Of a stretch of 64,000 nucleotides of DNA, positions 1 to 12,951 are shown piece by piece. Under the pieces are notes generated by a model. That model saw nothing but the letters and a program-made list of their open reading frames with translations, made no database searches and was not told where the DNA came from. The DNA lies in contig NC_089542.1 of the NCBI RefSeq assembly GCF_040115645.1, positions 5,828,001 to 5,892,000 on the forward strand, in the 5' to 3' direction. This DNA is from Euwallacea fornicatus (Eukaryota > Arthropoda > Insecta > Coleoptera > Curculionidae). Position 1 is the first letter of the stretch; the number at the start of each line of letters is the position of its first letter. Position numbers and translations under genes: made by a program.

Positions 1-2319
1 CGGGACAAAAATTTCATAGTTACTCTCACATGTGCTATATAGAATAGGCCTCGTGAGAATTCGTAATTATAATTTTGATTTATGTAAATGCCATTTCATT
101 GGCGTCCCGTTTGTTAATACAATATGGTACTTAAGTTAAAAAATTTTCACTAATTTGCAAATTCCTTCTTTACTATTATTCAGTAAATTTTTTATTGTTT
201 TTGAAAAAAACATTTATTGTAATAATCAGAAACATCAGAATCTCAACCCACTCTAATTCGCGCTTTGATTGACGTCACGTACTAAATTTCTTGAGAAGAG
301 CATTTTATCAGGTGTCAGTATGACAGTTAACAATTTTACTATTGTTTTAACTAATGTCATTTAAATGTTTGTCACAGAACACGCAATATGGCGACAAACT
401 TAGTCTAATTCCTTATTTTTTAATGACTCCACAACTTCAACACGTATGAAAATCATTTTTTATGTGAGAGATGGACATTTGGTGGGTGGATACCATATTT
501 TTAACGAAAGAAATTATATACTAATGAAGACTTTTCATACGTCCCAAAAAGACTTAGGATCCTGCCTCACATCTCAGTTTTTTCGTCGATATAACAAAAT
601 TATTCACAATTTGAAAAATTAACAACCGTTTCGAAACGTTCGGTATCTCAGCAGGAATTGCACATACCAAGTTGCGATTTTGAATAATGCAGCTAGAGTT
701 GGTTCTTTAATAGTTTTTGTGTTTCACATTTGTCTCGTTCTGAAAAAATACATATTGAGTGTAATTGATTTCTAAAGCTTCTTTCTGTTAAAATTTCTCT
801 TACAAAAATGAACCAATTGACAGAGCTTTTAGTTGTTACACATTGGAAATTTTTGCTTCAATAGCGCATCTTAAAGCTTATTTCAGTAAATATTTTTATC
901 TTAATTTAGTTTTATCACGCCCTCGTGTTTACTTCAAGTTTCTTGTGACGCATCAAGAAATTTTAACAGAAGAAGATTTATACGGAAGGTTGCAGTTCCT
1001 CTCTCTTTGTTACGAGCAAAGTATCATTCTGCACATCTCAATATTTCCTTATCATCTTCGAATATGACCTACTTTCCATCGAATATGACCTCCTTCAACA
1101 CGTCTTAACAGGTGGTTTGAAAGATGGGTCTAAGGAGTTATGCTACTGTGCGTAAGACATCACACACAAAATCAAATATTTACTCAGTTCAGCAATAAAA
1201 ATTCCGAAAAGCTCCTTTCACTTTCATTGGCCAGTAAGCAAATATGCTGCTGAATTTCGTATAGTTCAATGAAGTGATTTAAACTCTCAATTAATGTTGA
1301 GAAAAATTTTATTTGTTTACCATGTTCTACCAGTTGCAGGTCGCTAAAAATATACTCGAGTTATTAGTTGAGATAATAAATTTATAGGTAGTGGTTTTTA
1401 TTGACCTCAATGTGGAAGTATTTATTTTTGGTTGGGGCCGTGTGTAAATAGAAGAGAAACTTTTAGCAACACGTGTTTTAAATAAAAGTTTGTAAAGAAT
1501 TTGGAAAAGTCTTATTCAAGTCATCCGTGGATCTGAACAACAGATGAGAAAGCTCATGTCCGACCTCAGCCACATCCTACACTTTGTTATTAGTAAAATC
1601 AATAAATTATTATCATAATATCGAAGTCATTAGCATTACAATTGTTTTTTATTGGCTAAGAAAATCGGTATTCTGGTTGGTAAATGCTAATGCTAGGCAT
1701 AAATCGTAGGTGTACAAATGAAATGCAAAAGCTGGAAGTAAATTGCTCGTATACGTTAAGGAAATTAATATTGCCGAACAACGGAGATGTGCTTCTGGAT
1801 GGGTTCACAAACGTACCAGAAGCTGCATTATTAATAGATATACTTGGACATCTACTATTGAAATCGAGTAATTTGTTAAGATTAGATAAAGAGTCTTAAT
1901 AAATACGAAGAAAAATGTTTAATGAATTCTGATCTGCCTCAGTTGAAAGGGCGATTTAGGAAGAATTCCTCTTTATAAATTGTTAAGTGGTTGTAAAAAT
2001 GGATGGATCATGCATATATGATACAGTTTATTTAAAAGATATTTATCTTCTTTCCAATTAAAAGCGCAATTTTTACTGTGTCTTAAACGTATTATGTGCG
2101 GAATTCTTAAGGAACCTCAGAAAAATGTCTGTTCAAAGAATTTCCGCATTTACCCAGAAAATTGCAACGTGAATTGTTCTTTGTGTGACCCTCGGTATAT
2201 CAGGGCATTAAAAGTGTTACCGAGATTAAAAAAAAATTCGAACGTTTATAGGATATATTTTCAAAAAGTTTTTTGTGCGATTTCATCCTTATTTGGGAGC
2301 ATCCTTTCAATTTTTTAGC
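1..2319. other. AT-rich non-coding DNA
   Basis: No coding frame, transposase motif or long inverted repeat seen. The small open frames at 843-1,067 and 1,684-1,899 resemble nothing known. A short duplication of TCGAATATGACCT occurs at 1,058-1,090. Confidence 0.5.
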
Positions 2320-2600
2320 GAAATTAACTAGTTTTGAGGAAAAAAATTTGTGCTTGTCATTCTGGAGAGTATCATGTGTCAATTGCTTTGGACTTTGTTA
2401 AAGACTGAGGATTTGAAAAATACTCAATTGAGAAAAAAATTGTGATGCGTTCCGAATGCGGTAGCGTCATATGTAAAGTTCTTTGACGCATAGCAGATAT
2501 CATTATGCCAGGTATGTTTTGGTTTTGAGTCATGATGTTCGAATTCCTAAGCTTGGAAATATGGCAACTCTGAACATAAAAATCGACGTTCAAATAATTT
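2320..2600 (+). repeat. Dispersed repeat, copy 1
   Basis: The core at 2,440-2,600 (GxGGTAxCGTCxxATGTAAAGT, then GCCAGxTATG, then ATxTTCGAAT.CC, GGAAG.., AATATGGC) matches copy 2 in the same order. An ATCATGTGTCA block upstream at about 2,372 is also shared, though spacing differs. Family unknown. Confidence 0.6.
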
Positions 2601-3561
2601 ATAAAAACTTTAAAAAATATTTAAAACAACAAAAATACTTTTTAAAACCAATCTTTATCAGATTCTATATTAGTTAGTGTTCGTAGGAAAAAAGACCTTG
2701 GAGGATTCGTTTCGGTAATGAAATTATTATTTTGATTACCCAAATGGATCTAATTGAACAACCTTTTGAGAAATTTCGAGTATACTAAAGTAGAAATTAT
2801 GATGCAGAATGTTCGATTTTGTTCTTTCAGGGGGAGGCTTTTTTTACTACTTATTTATTTGAAAACTTTTCTGTATTTAATTTCAAAACTCTCATTTTAA
2901 ATGCTCTCCGTGGGAACTCTTAGCATTTTTTAAACAATTTAGGCAGTTTTATAAAAGAATATAAACAAGTTTCGTCTGGTCCTGACCCGATATCCAAAAA
3001 CGTAACCAAATGCCAGTAAATCGCATATAAAAGACAAGTGTAAACATTTTGCCAAAATATAAGTATCTGGAGTTTATTTCGCGAACAAGTCTTTGTTTAT
3101 ACTATTTCCCTCAACGAGCCGACTGTATTTATTTTTGTAGTACCGACTGCCATTTTTTTAGCTCAAATATTTAATTTTCAAACAGTGGAATCGAGTTGAT
3201 TTATTGGGGTTAAAGGGGCTAAAATTAGAATATGTAAATTATTATTAGTATCGGTTTAATTTGTCCATTAACAGAAATTTGAGACCTTTCTGTCTAATGA
3301 AAAAATTATAAATAATTTTATGACGGCTCACATAATTAGGTATCATAAAATGCTACTTTTCCAAGAAACTTGACTTAGGAACATTAAATTCTTACCGCAC
3401 TACTTTATATGTGTCTGGGTAACTCAATCTGCCCATCTCAAATGCCCTCTTCTAAATAAAGACGTGTTTACATAAAGAAAATTCAAGTCAGATAAAAAAA
3501 AATATATTAAAGCACACATTTCTCATTGCATGTTAAATTTAACTAACTGTTTTTTTTTCAG

Positions 3562-3607
3562 GTATGAGTCTCCTTGTGACGCCTCACACCTGGCTGAAGT
3601 GCCATTG
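3562..3607 (+). other. Exon-like sequence of 46 nt, owner unknown
   Basis: A branch-like CTAAC, an unbroken T tract and CAG stand immediately before, and a strong GTGAGT donor follows. One frame is open and ends in phase 0 (YESPCDASHLAEVPL). That phase would join the first recognised perlecan exon at 50,593, but the intron would be 47 kb and one in three random exons would fit. I do not recognise the peptide. It could be a coding or untranslated exon of perlecan, an exon of another + strand gene, or chance. Confidence 0.3.
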
Positions 3608-4019
3608 GTGAGTTGATGAAACTGTTTGGGGGCTTAAAAGAGCCGACAACAAGGCCTAAAAGCATAATAAACGTCTTTAACGTTGCACACAACATGAAAA
3701 TTATTTAACTTGACAGGAAGAATTCGTTTGCGGTCCCGAAAATAAAACGAAAGTTCTGTGAAATTAATCGTATCATCGCGGGAGAATGTTCAATTTCCGT
3801 GGGTAAATTCGGCTCGTAAAAAACAAACTTTGGCTCTAAATGCATTGTTTTTTGGTTCAAAATCAGATATCGAAAAAATTAAAAACCAGAGTAATTCTAA
3901 AATTTTCATCCATCATGCGAAATGCTTTCGCCCCAGGTTGCATTTTTTTAGTATACCTTTTCTAGGTACAACGTTTATTCTTAAAATTTAGAATGAGCAA
4001 AAACTTTCAAAAATTACTC

Positions 4020-4385
4020 ATTGGAGAAAAAAGTAAACGTTTCGCATACAGTATGGCATCATGTGTCACAACCCTTGAAGCTTAGCAAACGTCATTGTAA
4101 CACATATACTTTTGTTTGGAATTATATTATTTGAATCCTAAGATATGACAGCTTTAAAAATGATTGATCAATATGGTGTGAAAATTAACAAAAGGCTGAA
4201 AAATATTAATAAAAAGAAAATCACTACATTTTGAATTCGGTAACGTCGCATGTAAAGTCCATCGACGTAGAGCATATGCCAGATATGCTTTTGATTAGAG
4301 TGATGACATTCGAATCCCAAAACCTGGAAGCTTCAGAAAGGATGGCGCAATATGGCGACTGTGGGCATTATAGATCGACAAACAA
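4020..4385 (+). repeat. Dispersed repeat, copy 2
   Basis: The core at 4,220-4,385 matches copy 1, with GGTAACGTCGCATGTAAAGT, GCCAGATATG, ATTCGAATCCC and CAATATGGCGAC. The ATTCGAATCCC block looks like a tRNA B box, so a tRNA-derived SINE is one possibility, but no matching A box is evident. Confidence 0.6.
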
Positions 4386-5843
4386 ATATTGGACAAAGCA
4401 AGAATACTAGGCAAATCCAAACCTCACAAGATTTATTTTATGTTTCTCAGGGAGCTTGACAGGGGCTCAAGTGACATCGTTCGAAACAGAAGTGTTGTCA
4501 CAATGACACTTGATAAAATATTCATCTAAGACATGTGACACACGACGTTAGCCAGGATGCCACTTTTGTTTTCTATCGAAAGTTCAAAATATTTTATTTT
4601 CGAATGATTGAATTCATGAAACTGAAAAGAATTTTTTTCCCTTAAGAGATCAAAACTTAAAAGTCGAAATAAGTCACGGCATGGGTTTGGGAAAATTGAA
4701 GACCTCTTGGGATAATGAAGGAACCAAAAAAATTAAAAAACAAAAATATCTCAAAACAGATCTCAGAGTTTAGTTTTTTTAGATTAGAATTGACTCAAAC
4801 GTTTAAAACATACCTATAAGGGAATTAACCATGGAAAGAAAAATTGTTTCGTACTAGCTTCCAGGTTTGTTTTCGAAAGTATAATATTTAAACGTGATCA
4901 ATGATGTGTATGATAAAGACACACACACAAACACGCATCGTCATACATTAATGGGTACGTATGCAAATATACATTTTACACAAATATACAGTTTTAAATA
5001 TGCCCACAAATGTCGTGATAACGTATTTAAGAGGGTGAAACTAGAGATTGATCATAACTTTGACATTGAATAATGCGTGTTTTGCATAGTTATAAGCGGT
5101 TGTTGAGTGAAGAAATTATAAACTGTAGCCTAAAGTGAAAACAAAGAGTTAAAAAAATATTTAAAACTTGATTACAATATTGAAGGCAAAATGGTAACTA
5201 CGCTTACGCTTTTATTACTTTACGGTGACATTACTAACCGGTCATCATAAGCATACAGTCACACAGTACTTTTAATACGGGACTTCATGAAGCGGCCATC
5301 TTAGCTCGACACAACTGACAAGTTATACGTTGGCATTTATGACATATTCTTAGTATTTACAATTTTTTTCACGTTTTTGCTTTGACAAAGTTAAAAAAAA
5401 AATAACAAAACATAAAATTTAATTATAGGGACAGTAGCGAGAACCGTTATCTTATAGAGGGGTGGAATATATGGGTTTTAAACTTGTAGGTTTGTTTAAT
5501 TTAGCTTAGTGCACTTTTCTTTGAGGATATTAAATCTCAAGTACAACTTAAGTCACCAATAATTTTTGGGAATATTTATGTATAAAATGTATAAAGAATC
5601 ATAATGAATCATTCCTACCAATGATTATGTCTAAATCTTCTGTTCGTTCTGCAGATAATTATGCCATCAATTCTTATCAAACGACATTGTATTTGTACAT
5701 GCGTTTTTTCGTACCACAAACGCAGTGAACTACTTAGGCGAACTACAATAAACATTCAATATCGCATTAGGAAAGCGGAAATTGACACATAACATTATGA
5801 TATTTGCTTTATTTCTAGTTTTAGATTTATAGACGTCGATATA
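4386..5843. other. AT-rich non-coding DNA
   Basis: Only a short ACAC run at 4,918-4,934. Nothing else recognised. Confidence 0.5.
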
Positions 5844-7369
5844 CAGTGGCGGACATAAGTTTGAAAGATATTTTTTTTAGAAATATATTTTTAATTTCTT
5901 AATTGAACAACTGCCAAACCTCAGTATATTATACAATTTTTAATAACTTAATAATTGTTATGAAGTAATAACTCAGTCATACAACCATTACTTTTTCAGA
6001 ATAAAGTTAAAAAATTGTCTTGAACAAAAGTGTGGAAAGAAAATTTGGAAAGATTATTTTACAGGTGTTTTCCGAAAAAGCCTAATATCTTGTGGAATAT
6101 CTCTTTGCTTCAAAGACTGCTGCTCTACATCTTCTCGGCACTGAATCTTCAAGGTTCCGACTGACTTACAGGAATGCACTTCCACTGATCTAGCAGTAAC
6201 TCTCATAAATCTCGCAAATGATGAATGATACTGAATTCGAATTTTGCGCTCTAAATAGTACTAAAGAAGTTCTATTGGATTTAAATCTGGTAATTGGGAG
6301 AGCTATTCCAAAATAAAAATGCATTTTTCTGAAAACCAATTTTTTATCAGCCGAAAAGAGTGTTTAGGATCGTTGTCTTGTTGAAACCTCCATATTAGAG
6401 GCTTTCATTCGTCAGTGAATAGCAACATCGCATTTTCCAAAATGTCTCTGTACGTAAATCGATGCATTTTCCCTCTATTTTAAATAACATTTCACATCGA
6501 GAAAAGCATCCCCAGACCAATATATCGCCATCTCCGTGCTTCATTGTAAGTTTTTGATATTTTGTATCGTATCTGTGGCCTACTGGCCTTCGAACATATA
6601 ATTTTCAATCCGATCTAAATATTTTAAGCTTGCTTTCATCACTCTATAGGATGGTATCCCATTTTTGAATGTTCTAGTATAAGTCTCTATTTGAAAATTG
6701 AATTATGTTCTTGCGATTTTTAAAAATTTCGAAAGCAAAGATTTTTATTATTGTAACTCTTTCAAAAAGACTATCTTCACAAAGGCGTCGCTTCACAGTG
6801 CAGTCAGCCACAATTACATTTCAACTTTTGCGAATTTCCTCGTTTATATACCGAGATGATTTGTGTGTGTTTCTTACAGATATCTTCTTAGTACACTTTT
6901 GTATTTAAGGGCTAGTTTTTCTAGGTCGACCAGATTTTGAACGATCTGCTAGAATGTCTAGAAATAGATATTTCTTTAAAATTTTTGAAACTACATCTTT
7001 TTTTATTCTTAACGATTTTTTCGTTTTAGTACTGTTTGAACTTTTGTCTATTTAACTCTAGAACAGAGAATGAATCGTTTTCAATCAATTCTAAAAACGT
7101 GTTGCTGCGAGCAACACTGCAGCAGTGTTAAAGTAATGGCCAAAATATCAAAAATTTTAAATAACTAACTGTCTCTCCATTATTTTAACCGAGCCTTAAA
7201 TAAGAAAATGCCGGTAAAAAATGAATTTATTTTGTCGACAATATAAACCGTTAGACATATTTAATACTCATCTGAATTGTTATAATCAATAACACAACAT
7301 TCTTCATTTATTAATCTTGTTTCAATAAAATGCAAAATGAAAATCTTCCCATATTTATGTCCGCCACTG
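5844..7369 (-). mobile_element. Tc1-like transposon relic with TA flanks
   Basis: Left end CAGTGGCGGACATAAGT and right end ATTTATGTCCGCCACTG are inverted copies with one or two changes, and a TA lies directly outside each end (5,842-5,843 and 7,370-7,371), the target duplication of Tc1/mariner elements. The length of about 1.5 kb is right for a complete element. The transposase inside reads on the minus strand and is badly decayed. Confidence 0.85.
6070..7060 (-). pseudogene. Decayed Tc1 transposase
   Basis: Minus-strand fragments in several frames match Tc1 DD34E transposase. The reverse complement of 6,361-6,386 reads FQQDNDPKH, holding the second catalytic Asp. The reverse complement of 6,270-6,293 reads LPDLNPIE, with the catalytic Glu. 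The frame is interrupted many times, so no functional protein can be made. Limits are approximate. Confidence 0.7.
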
Positions 7370-8099
7370 TATGCACAGGGCGCACAAAAATTTCTGATCA
7401 ATTTAATTCACCCAATTAGCTTCCACGTGATCGCTCATATAATTATTCATGCCCCTAACAATTGCCTCCTCTCTGTGCTTGCTCCTCTGTGAAATCGGAA
7501 TTGTCAGATGGTCCATATGATGGTCAATAATGGATCACAGTGGTGGTCGAAGGTTTAATATATTAAATAAAAAATGGGTCCTAATGGACATTGCGACATG
7601 GGACGATTTCCGGTAGTTCAAAATAGCAGCTGCTCGAAAATTTTGACATTTATTTATTTATGTATCTATCTAAGTCTACAATATAAGACAGGTGTAATTG
7701 ACTGTATAAAGTAAAATACTAATGGCTTCAAAGCAAATAGTGAAACAGATGATAAGAATGTTGGTCTAGGATGAATCGATCCCAACTCTAACATTTCATT
7801 TAATAATACAGACAAATAAATCAATTATGGTGGGTGTTTTGTCTAATAGTGTGCACTTCTAATTATCATAAATTGTTTATTCGGTTATGTCATTTACGAT
7901 GGAGTATTTAAGGATCATGGATGAAGTTTTGTAATGCTGTAAATCATTTGAGAATATGAAATATTTTCTATTTGCCTTTCGTGAATTGTTCTGGAAAATG
8001 TACGTTGGTTATTTTTCTTTCGAACTTGTGTGTGTGAAAGAGTGAATGTTTAAGTCCCATAAAAACGTGTAGCAATAATATTGTAAATCAGCGCAAAGC

Positions 8100-8480
8100 A
8101 ACATTAACCACCAAAGCTAACAAAGCGACAAAATATAACGACACCCGGCGTTGCTTGACGTCCATTAAACTCGACGCATTCATTTTTCACGTATTTCCGA
8201 GACCGCTTTCCTTTCTTGTTATCCGAATTAAACGCGCGGTCAGCGATGTATTCACGATGACATGGAAAACCGTCCACGGTTTCCATTGTGCCGTCATTAA
8301 AGGAGGAATCGTCGCCTGATAATGAGCAGTTTCCTGGCGATATCCTTCGTCGGCTAATCGTCCCTCTTTGTTGACACTCAAAACCTACTTTTCGACCCTG
8401 GACAGACAGTTTGGTCTGGATTTATTTGTGGGCAGGGTTCCAGTTAGTTTGGCTTACAATGGGGGGTGATGCGACCAGGA
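8100..8480. other. GC-raised unique segment, no gene recognised
   Basis: About half GC in an AT-rich region, with two overlapping 60-residue frames on the minus strand that resemble nothing I know. It could be a conserved non-coding element or a remnant of an exon. Confidence 0.3.
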
Positions 8481-8986
8481 TTCCGTCAGGGTTAACGAAA
8501 ATTTGCGGAGAAAAGTGATTAAGAGAGTTGGTCAAGGTATATTTCGAAGATAGAAATATACATAATTTTATTTTTCTTGTAAAAGTTTGTTTTTGTAGTC
8601 AATCTAGAAATCGAGTTTTTAGAGTTTTGAGGCAGACGAAATTTTAAATCGCACTGCATTTCGTGTTACCTTAACTTGCAATTTTTGCTCGTATATGTAT
8701 ATAGCGTGTGTCTCCGGATTGGCAAACCGGCTCCTGTAAAAGGAAACAAATTTTCCATTTTAATGCTTTCTTTAATTTCATTTTTAGATAATTAAGTATG
8801 TCTTGGAAATTAACGACAAATCTATTTTTCTGTAAAATAAAGTGTCTTTTCTGTACCAAATTTGTCGTAATATTATTATGAAAAAGTTGTTTAGAATCGG
8901 GACCTAAGCCTATATGTCAAATTTGAAAGTCCTCGGCCAATTTTTAATTTTCACATTTTGTGGTATTTCCCGAATCAAAAAAATAT

Positions 8987-10688
8987 ACAAGGTGGTCCAT
9001 TTAATACAGTCCATCTGATATATCATGAATGGGTTTTTTTTACTCCGCCTTTAAATATTGTAAAAAAAAATATTTAAACCATCGCTGAAATAAATCGAAA
9101 ATCAATTTTTAAATAATGTTTTATTTAATTAAGTATTCAAATTCCGATCCATTTACTTCGATTCAACAATAAAGTATTTGTTCAACCTCTTCCGGAAAAT
9201 GTAGTAGCATTTCTAGAGTTATTTCACCACATGCTATCACTATTCGGTGGCGAAGATTTTCTAAAGAGGTAGATTTCGTCTTATAAACAATAGTTTTTAG
9301 AAGGATAATATATAATAAGAAAAAGTCCAACGATCCTAAATCAGGCGATCTTGGGGGCTATTTAACGAAACCTCTTCTACCAATCTAGTGTTCGGGAACA
9401 TCTTGATCTAAAAAGTTACGTACAAAAACTACATACTGAGGCGGAGCGCCATCCTGTTGAAATAATACATCATTCTCTGAGATCTGATCGTCGTTTTCAA
9501 GGATATCCACAATGTAAGGATAGATGAAGCCTTAAGGTAGATTAGGGCAAGATTTACCCATCAGGTTATCACGTAGAAAAAAAAGGTCCTATAACACGAT
9601 TTCTCAAAATCCCAGCTCATATATTCAATTTTTCTGCATACTATGAATACGTTTCTCTCATAATTCTAGGAGTCACATCATTTCAATATCTACGATTATG
9701 TCTGTTGACGACATCAATCAGAAAGAATGTGTATTCATCAGAAAAGCGTGTAAAATATGAAAAATTGGGATTGATCAAAATGCTTCTACTCATAACCTTC
9801 CAAAATTGCATACGGCGATCTGAATCATCATCAGTGAGTTCGTGAATGAGATGGATTTTATAGGGATGGAAATTATTCTTTTTTAAGATCCTGGGAATAC
9901 TACTCCTGAAATACCTAATGTTGCTTCTAATTCTCGGGTGCTTGAAATGAACTTTTCTTGATTTACATGATCCGGTTCAGTACGTCTCTAAATTACAATC
10001 TGTGAAACCTCGTTGGTAACGGTGTATTGCTTTTCATGTTTCATGTTAACTACAAATTCAGTTTTCATGAATTCACATATTAAATTCGTCACGTAGGGAT
10101 GGCTCAGATTCTTACTGGGATGTCTTCCATTAAACTTTTTTGCAGTTTCTTGGGCTATTTCATTGTTTTTGAAATGGGTGGTGATAATTTCAATCCTTCC
10201 TGTGGGGTGTAAACCATGACGCTTTGAATCGTTGGATAAATCGATAATTTTACAGTGCAATTATGGTCACTCTAAAATTGGAACAAAACTACCCGTTCAA
10301 TGTTAACAAAACCCATCATTTAATCTTAAGAATTTGATAATAAACATTACTTTTTGAAGCATTAGTAAGTTTATCATTATAAAGTTTCGGTATTTTTTTT
10401 CGATTTATTTCACCAATGTTTTAAACCTGTTTTTTCACAATATTTAAAGGCGAAGCAAAAAAAATTCAGCATATTTGTAAGGAAAACTGAAATACCTTTG
10501 ATTTGATGTGCCATTTAAGATATTTAAAGGAGTTGCCACCCCGTTTAGGGGAGTGACTCTACACCTATGAATTTATGATCTAAAAATGTTCCCATTAAAA
10601 GTAAATTTGACGTGTCTCGGGGTTTTCCGGCGAAAAAAAATTTGAAATAAGATATTTTAGGTGGACAGTTTTAAATGGGCCACCCTTA
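8987..10688 (-). mobile_element. DDE transposon relic, SPDLxPLD-type group, with GGTGGTCCATTTAA ends
   Basis: The left end (ACAAGGTGGTCCATTTAATA) and the reverse complement of the right end (AAGGGTGGCCCATTTAAAAC) are terminal inverted repeats. Similar ends occur at the 34.9-36.6 kb element. Inside, on the minus strand, are a helix-turn-helix region and decayed DDE segments. The family is a Tc1/mariner-superfamily lineage common in insects whose proteins carry a DUF4817-like N-terminus; that naming is from memory of the motifs. Confidence 0.7.
9170..10260 (-). pseudogene. Decayed transposase with intact N-terminal helix-turn-helix segment
   Basis: The first 90 codons (10,260 down to 9,988) are open and include HFKNNEIAQETAKKFNGRHP, the helix-turn-helix signature of this transposase group. 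Further down the minus strand the frame breaks repeatedly. The part at about 9,340-9,390 still resembles the RxGRGGxxxWPPRSPDL region in pieces. No functional product is expected. Confidence 0.65.
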
Positions 10689-10899
10689 ATTGCTTTTTTT
10701 TTTATTTGAGAAACAAAATAATATCAGTTTCTTGAGCTCAATTGTGAGGATCTCAGTAATTATTAAAGATACAATATCGGTTCAAAGGGGCAAAGTTGTG
10801 TAATTTTGACCTCAAGAATACGGTGTTTGAAAATTTGAAATAACGTGGCAATGTGATGGTTGAAATCAGACTTTTTGATTTTCACCAGCCATCATCAAC

Positions 10900-11460
10900 T
10901 TTGCTTTTCGTAGTGGACGCCGTTTTTTAATAATCACGTTTTTGAATTTAGTTTTTTTCGTGAATACGATGGGTTATCCAGTATTAAGGTTCAGTCTTGC
11001 CAACTAATAAAAATCCGGATTTCGTAAAGAATATCTTCGAAATAATATCCGGGTTTTTGTTTAACAAAGACATTTTTGATAGTTTGCCTGAATTTCGCTT
11101 AACGTCACCTATAGATATAAAATTAGTAGAAGTTTATTAACAAAATGTCTTTTTCAAGTCCAGAAAAACGAGATGTGCCAGAAATTTATTACGGTTTTAA
11201 ACTTTGGTTCCAACAAGATGGGGCTTAACCGTATAACGTTAGGAGAGTGCCTGATTATTTGTGTGAAATATTTCCCGGTAGAGTCATTTCAAACAATGGA
11301 AACATACGTTGGCCGGCACGCTCACCAGGTCTTTCCCCATTAAATTATTATTTATGGGGAACTATGAAAGATCTCATTTATAAATCTGTAAGTACCGATA
11401 TTAACGAACTGCGAAGGAAGATCATCATAACTTTAAAGACTATAATAAGATAGGTCATTT
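10900..11460 (+). mobile_element. 5'-truncated transposon fragment with SPxLSPLxYYLWG motif
   Basis: On the + strand, FQQDGA (about 11,208-11,225) holds the second catalytic Asp, followed after a stop by an open stretch 11,247-11,453 containing RWPARSPGLSPLNYYLWG. The usual Asp of SPDLSPLD is Gly/Asn here. A segment at 10,965-11,010 (ACGATGxxxTATC...GTCTTGC) recurs at 16,900-16,960 beside the related fragment below, which suggests it is terminal-repeat sequence. The N-terminal two thirds of the transposase is missing. Confidence 0.65.
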
Positions 11461-12102
11461 TATGATCAATGCAAAATTTAAGAAAATACATAAAGCTACA
11501 TTTGGTGGAGAGTAAACTTTTCGAGCACTTATAATTTTCCTCATTTACTTCTTTTTTAATTTTAAATTTCCAAGACATTATTTGCAAATTAATTGCCCTA
11601 GAAATATATGTCGTTAAACGAAATTGACCCTACTACTATACGAACGCGTACGTAAGACAAAAATAACTAAAAAAATTAAAATAAAATATTCAGATACAAT
11701 GGAAAGGAAAGCGTCACAATTCGACCATTCAACAAGATAATTCCGCGCCCTTTTCCCTCCAACCACTCCATTTCAACTTTTCTATAAATAACCCTTTTAC
11801 TTTTCTTTTTTTTTGTATTTTATGTGTGATTATTTATGTATAAGTATAAGTGCTTTTGTCAGAAGGGCAGAAAGATCAAATGATCGATAGGCTTTTTCTA
11901 TTGAAATAAAGATTATTCTCATGGACGTAGTATATGTGAATGGCGTTGCCATATGTTTTTTTGGATTTAGAAATTTTAGAAAAGTAGAAAATTGGTCAAA
12001 ATATTCAATTGAAAATGTATTTTGTCGTTAGTTTCTTCCCATTTACATAGATTTATTATTGTTCCAAGATGATATGCAGCGTTCAAGAAATTGATACCGA
12101 CT

Positions 12103-12150
12103 CACTTTTGAAATGAGGAATTAGAGTTTTCATTTCTGATTTCAAAAGTG
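12103..12150. repeat. Short hairpin, 19-bp stem
   Basis: CACTTTTGAAATGAGGAAT and its inverted copy with two mismatches, loop about 10 nt. Too short for a typical microRNA precursor. Confidence 0.6.
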
Positions 12151-12951
12151 CTTTTTCCTCTTAAATGTTTAATGTATCATTTGTACCTAACCTGTTTCAA
12201 TATAACTCTAATTGATTTTTCTATTTGATCATCAAGAAAACTTTCAAAGATCAAGGTTAGAAAACACCATAAAAAATATTTATAATGATGATAATGATAT
12301 AATGTTGATTCAAAAATACAAAACCAAATGATACATTAATATTTTAGGAATGAAAAGTGCTTTCGAATTATCAAATAAACAAGCATCGTCTGTATTTAAA
12401 AAAACTAAGTGGGTGTATTAACATTTTGAAAGTGAAATATCAACATGGAATAACAAGAAAAGGCATCGAGGTTTTTTTGATCAGATTGAGAGATTTTTTG
12501 AAAATTTCGTTCACTTTTCTTAAAATTTCGGAAACCAAATGCAATTTAAATTAAAAATCTGCAAAAACAGTAACTCTTTCGATTTATGTAACTTTCAACG
12601 TTTCGGGCTTAGCAACAGTGTACACACCTAAATGAAACACCCTGCATGTACATATGTACATATATCGTATCCCAAATGAATTGGAAGAACAATCAGATTG
12701 TACAATCCCAATTTAATTTAAAATTTTTAAAGAAATTTTTGGGGTATGATGTTGTAAACATTAGATGTAATTCTCATTATTTTACGTCAAACTTCTGATT
12801 GTAAATATCGGATGAAAAAAGTTACAAAATCCAGGCACTAATAAATTAAATCCACATCTGTCGAAATTTTCTGAAAACTTGAAAACTTTGACTTAGCACG
12901 TGACCTAATCCAGTATACGAATTCAACGAAAATGTAGAGAAAATATATATA

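Noticed and set aside
4290..4330. tRNA gene from the ATTCGAATCCC block
   Set aside because: No acceptor stem, no A box at the right distance and no cloverleaf could be drawn; it is repeated in a diverged form at 2.5 kb, so it is treated as part of a repeat.
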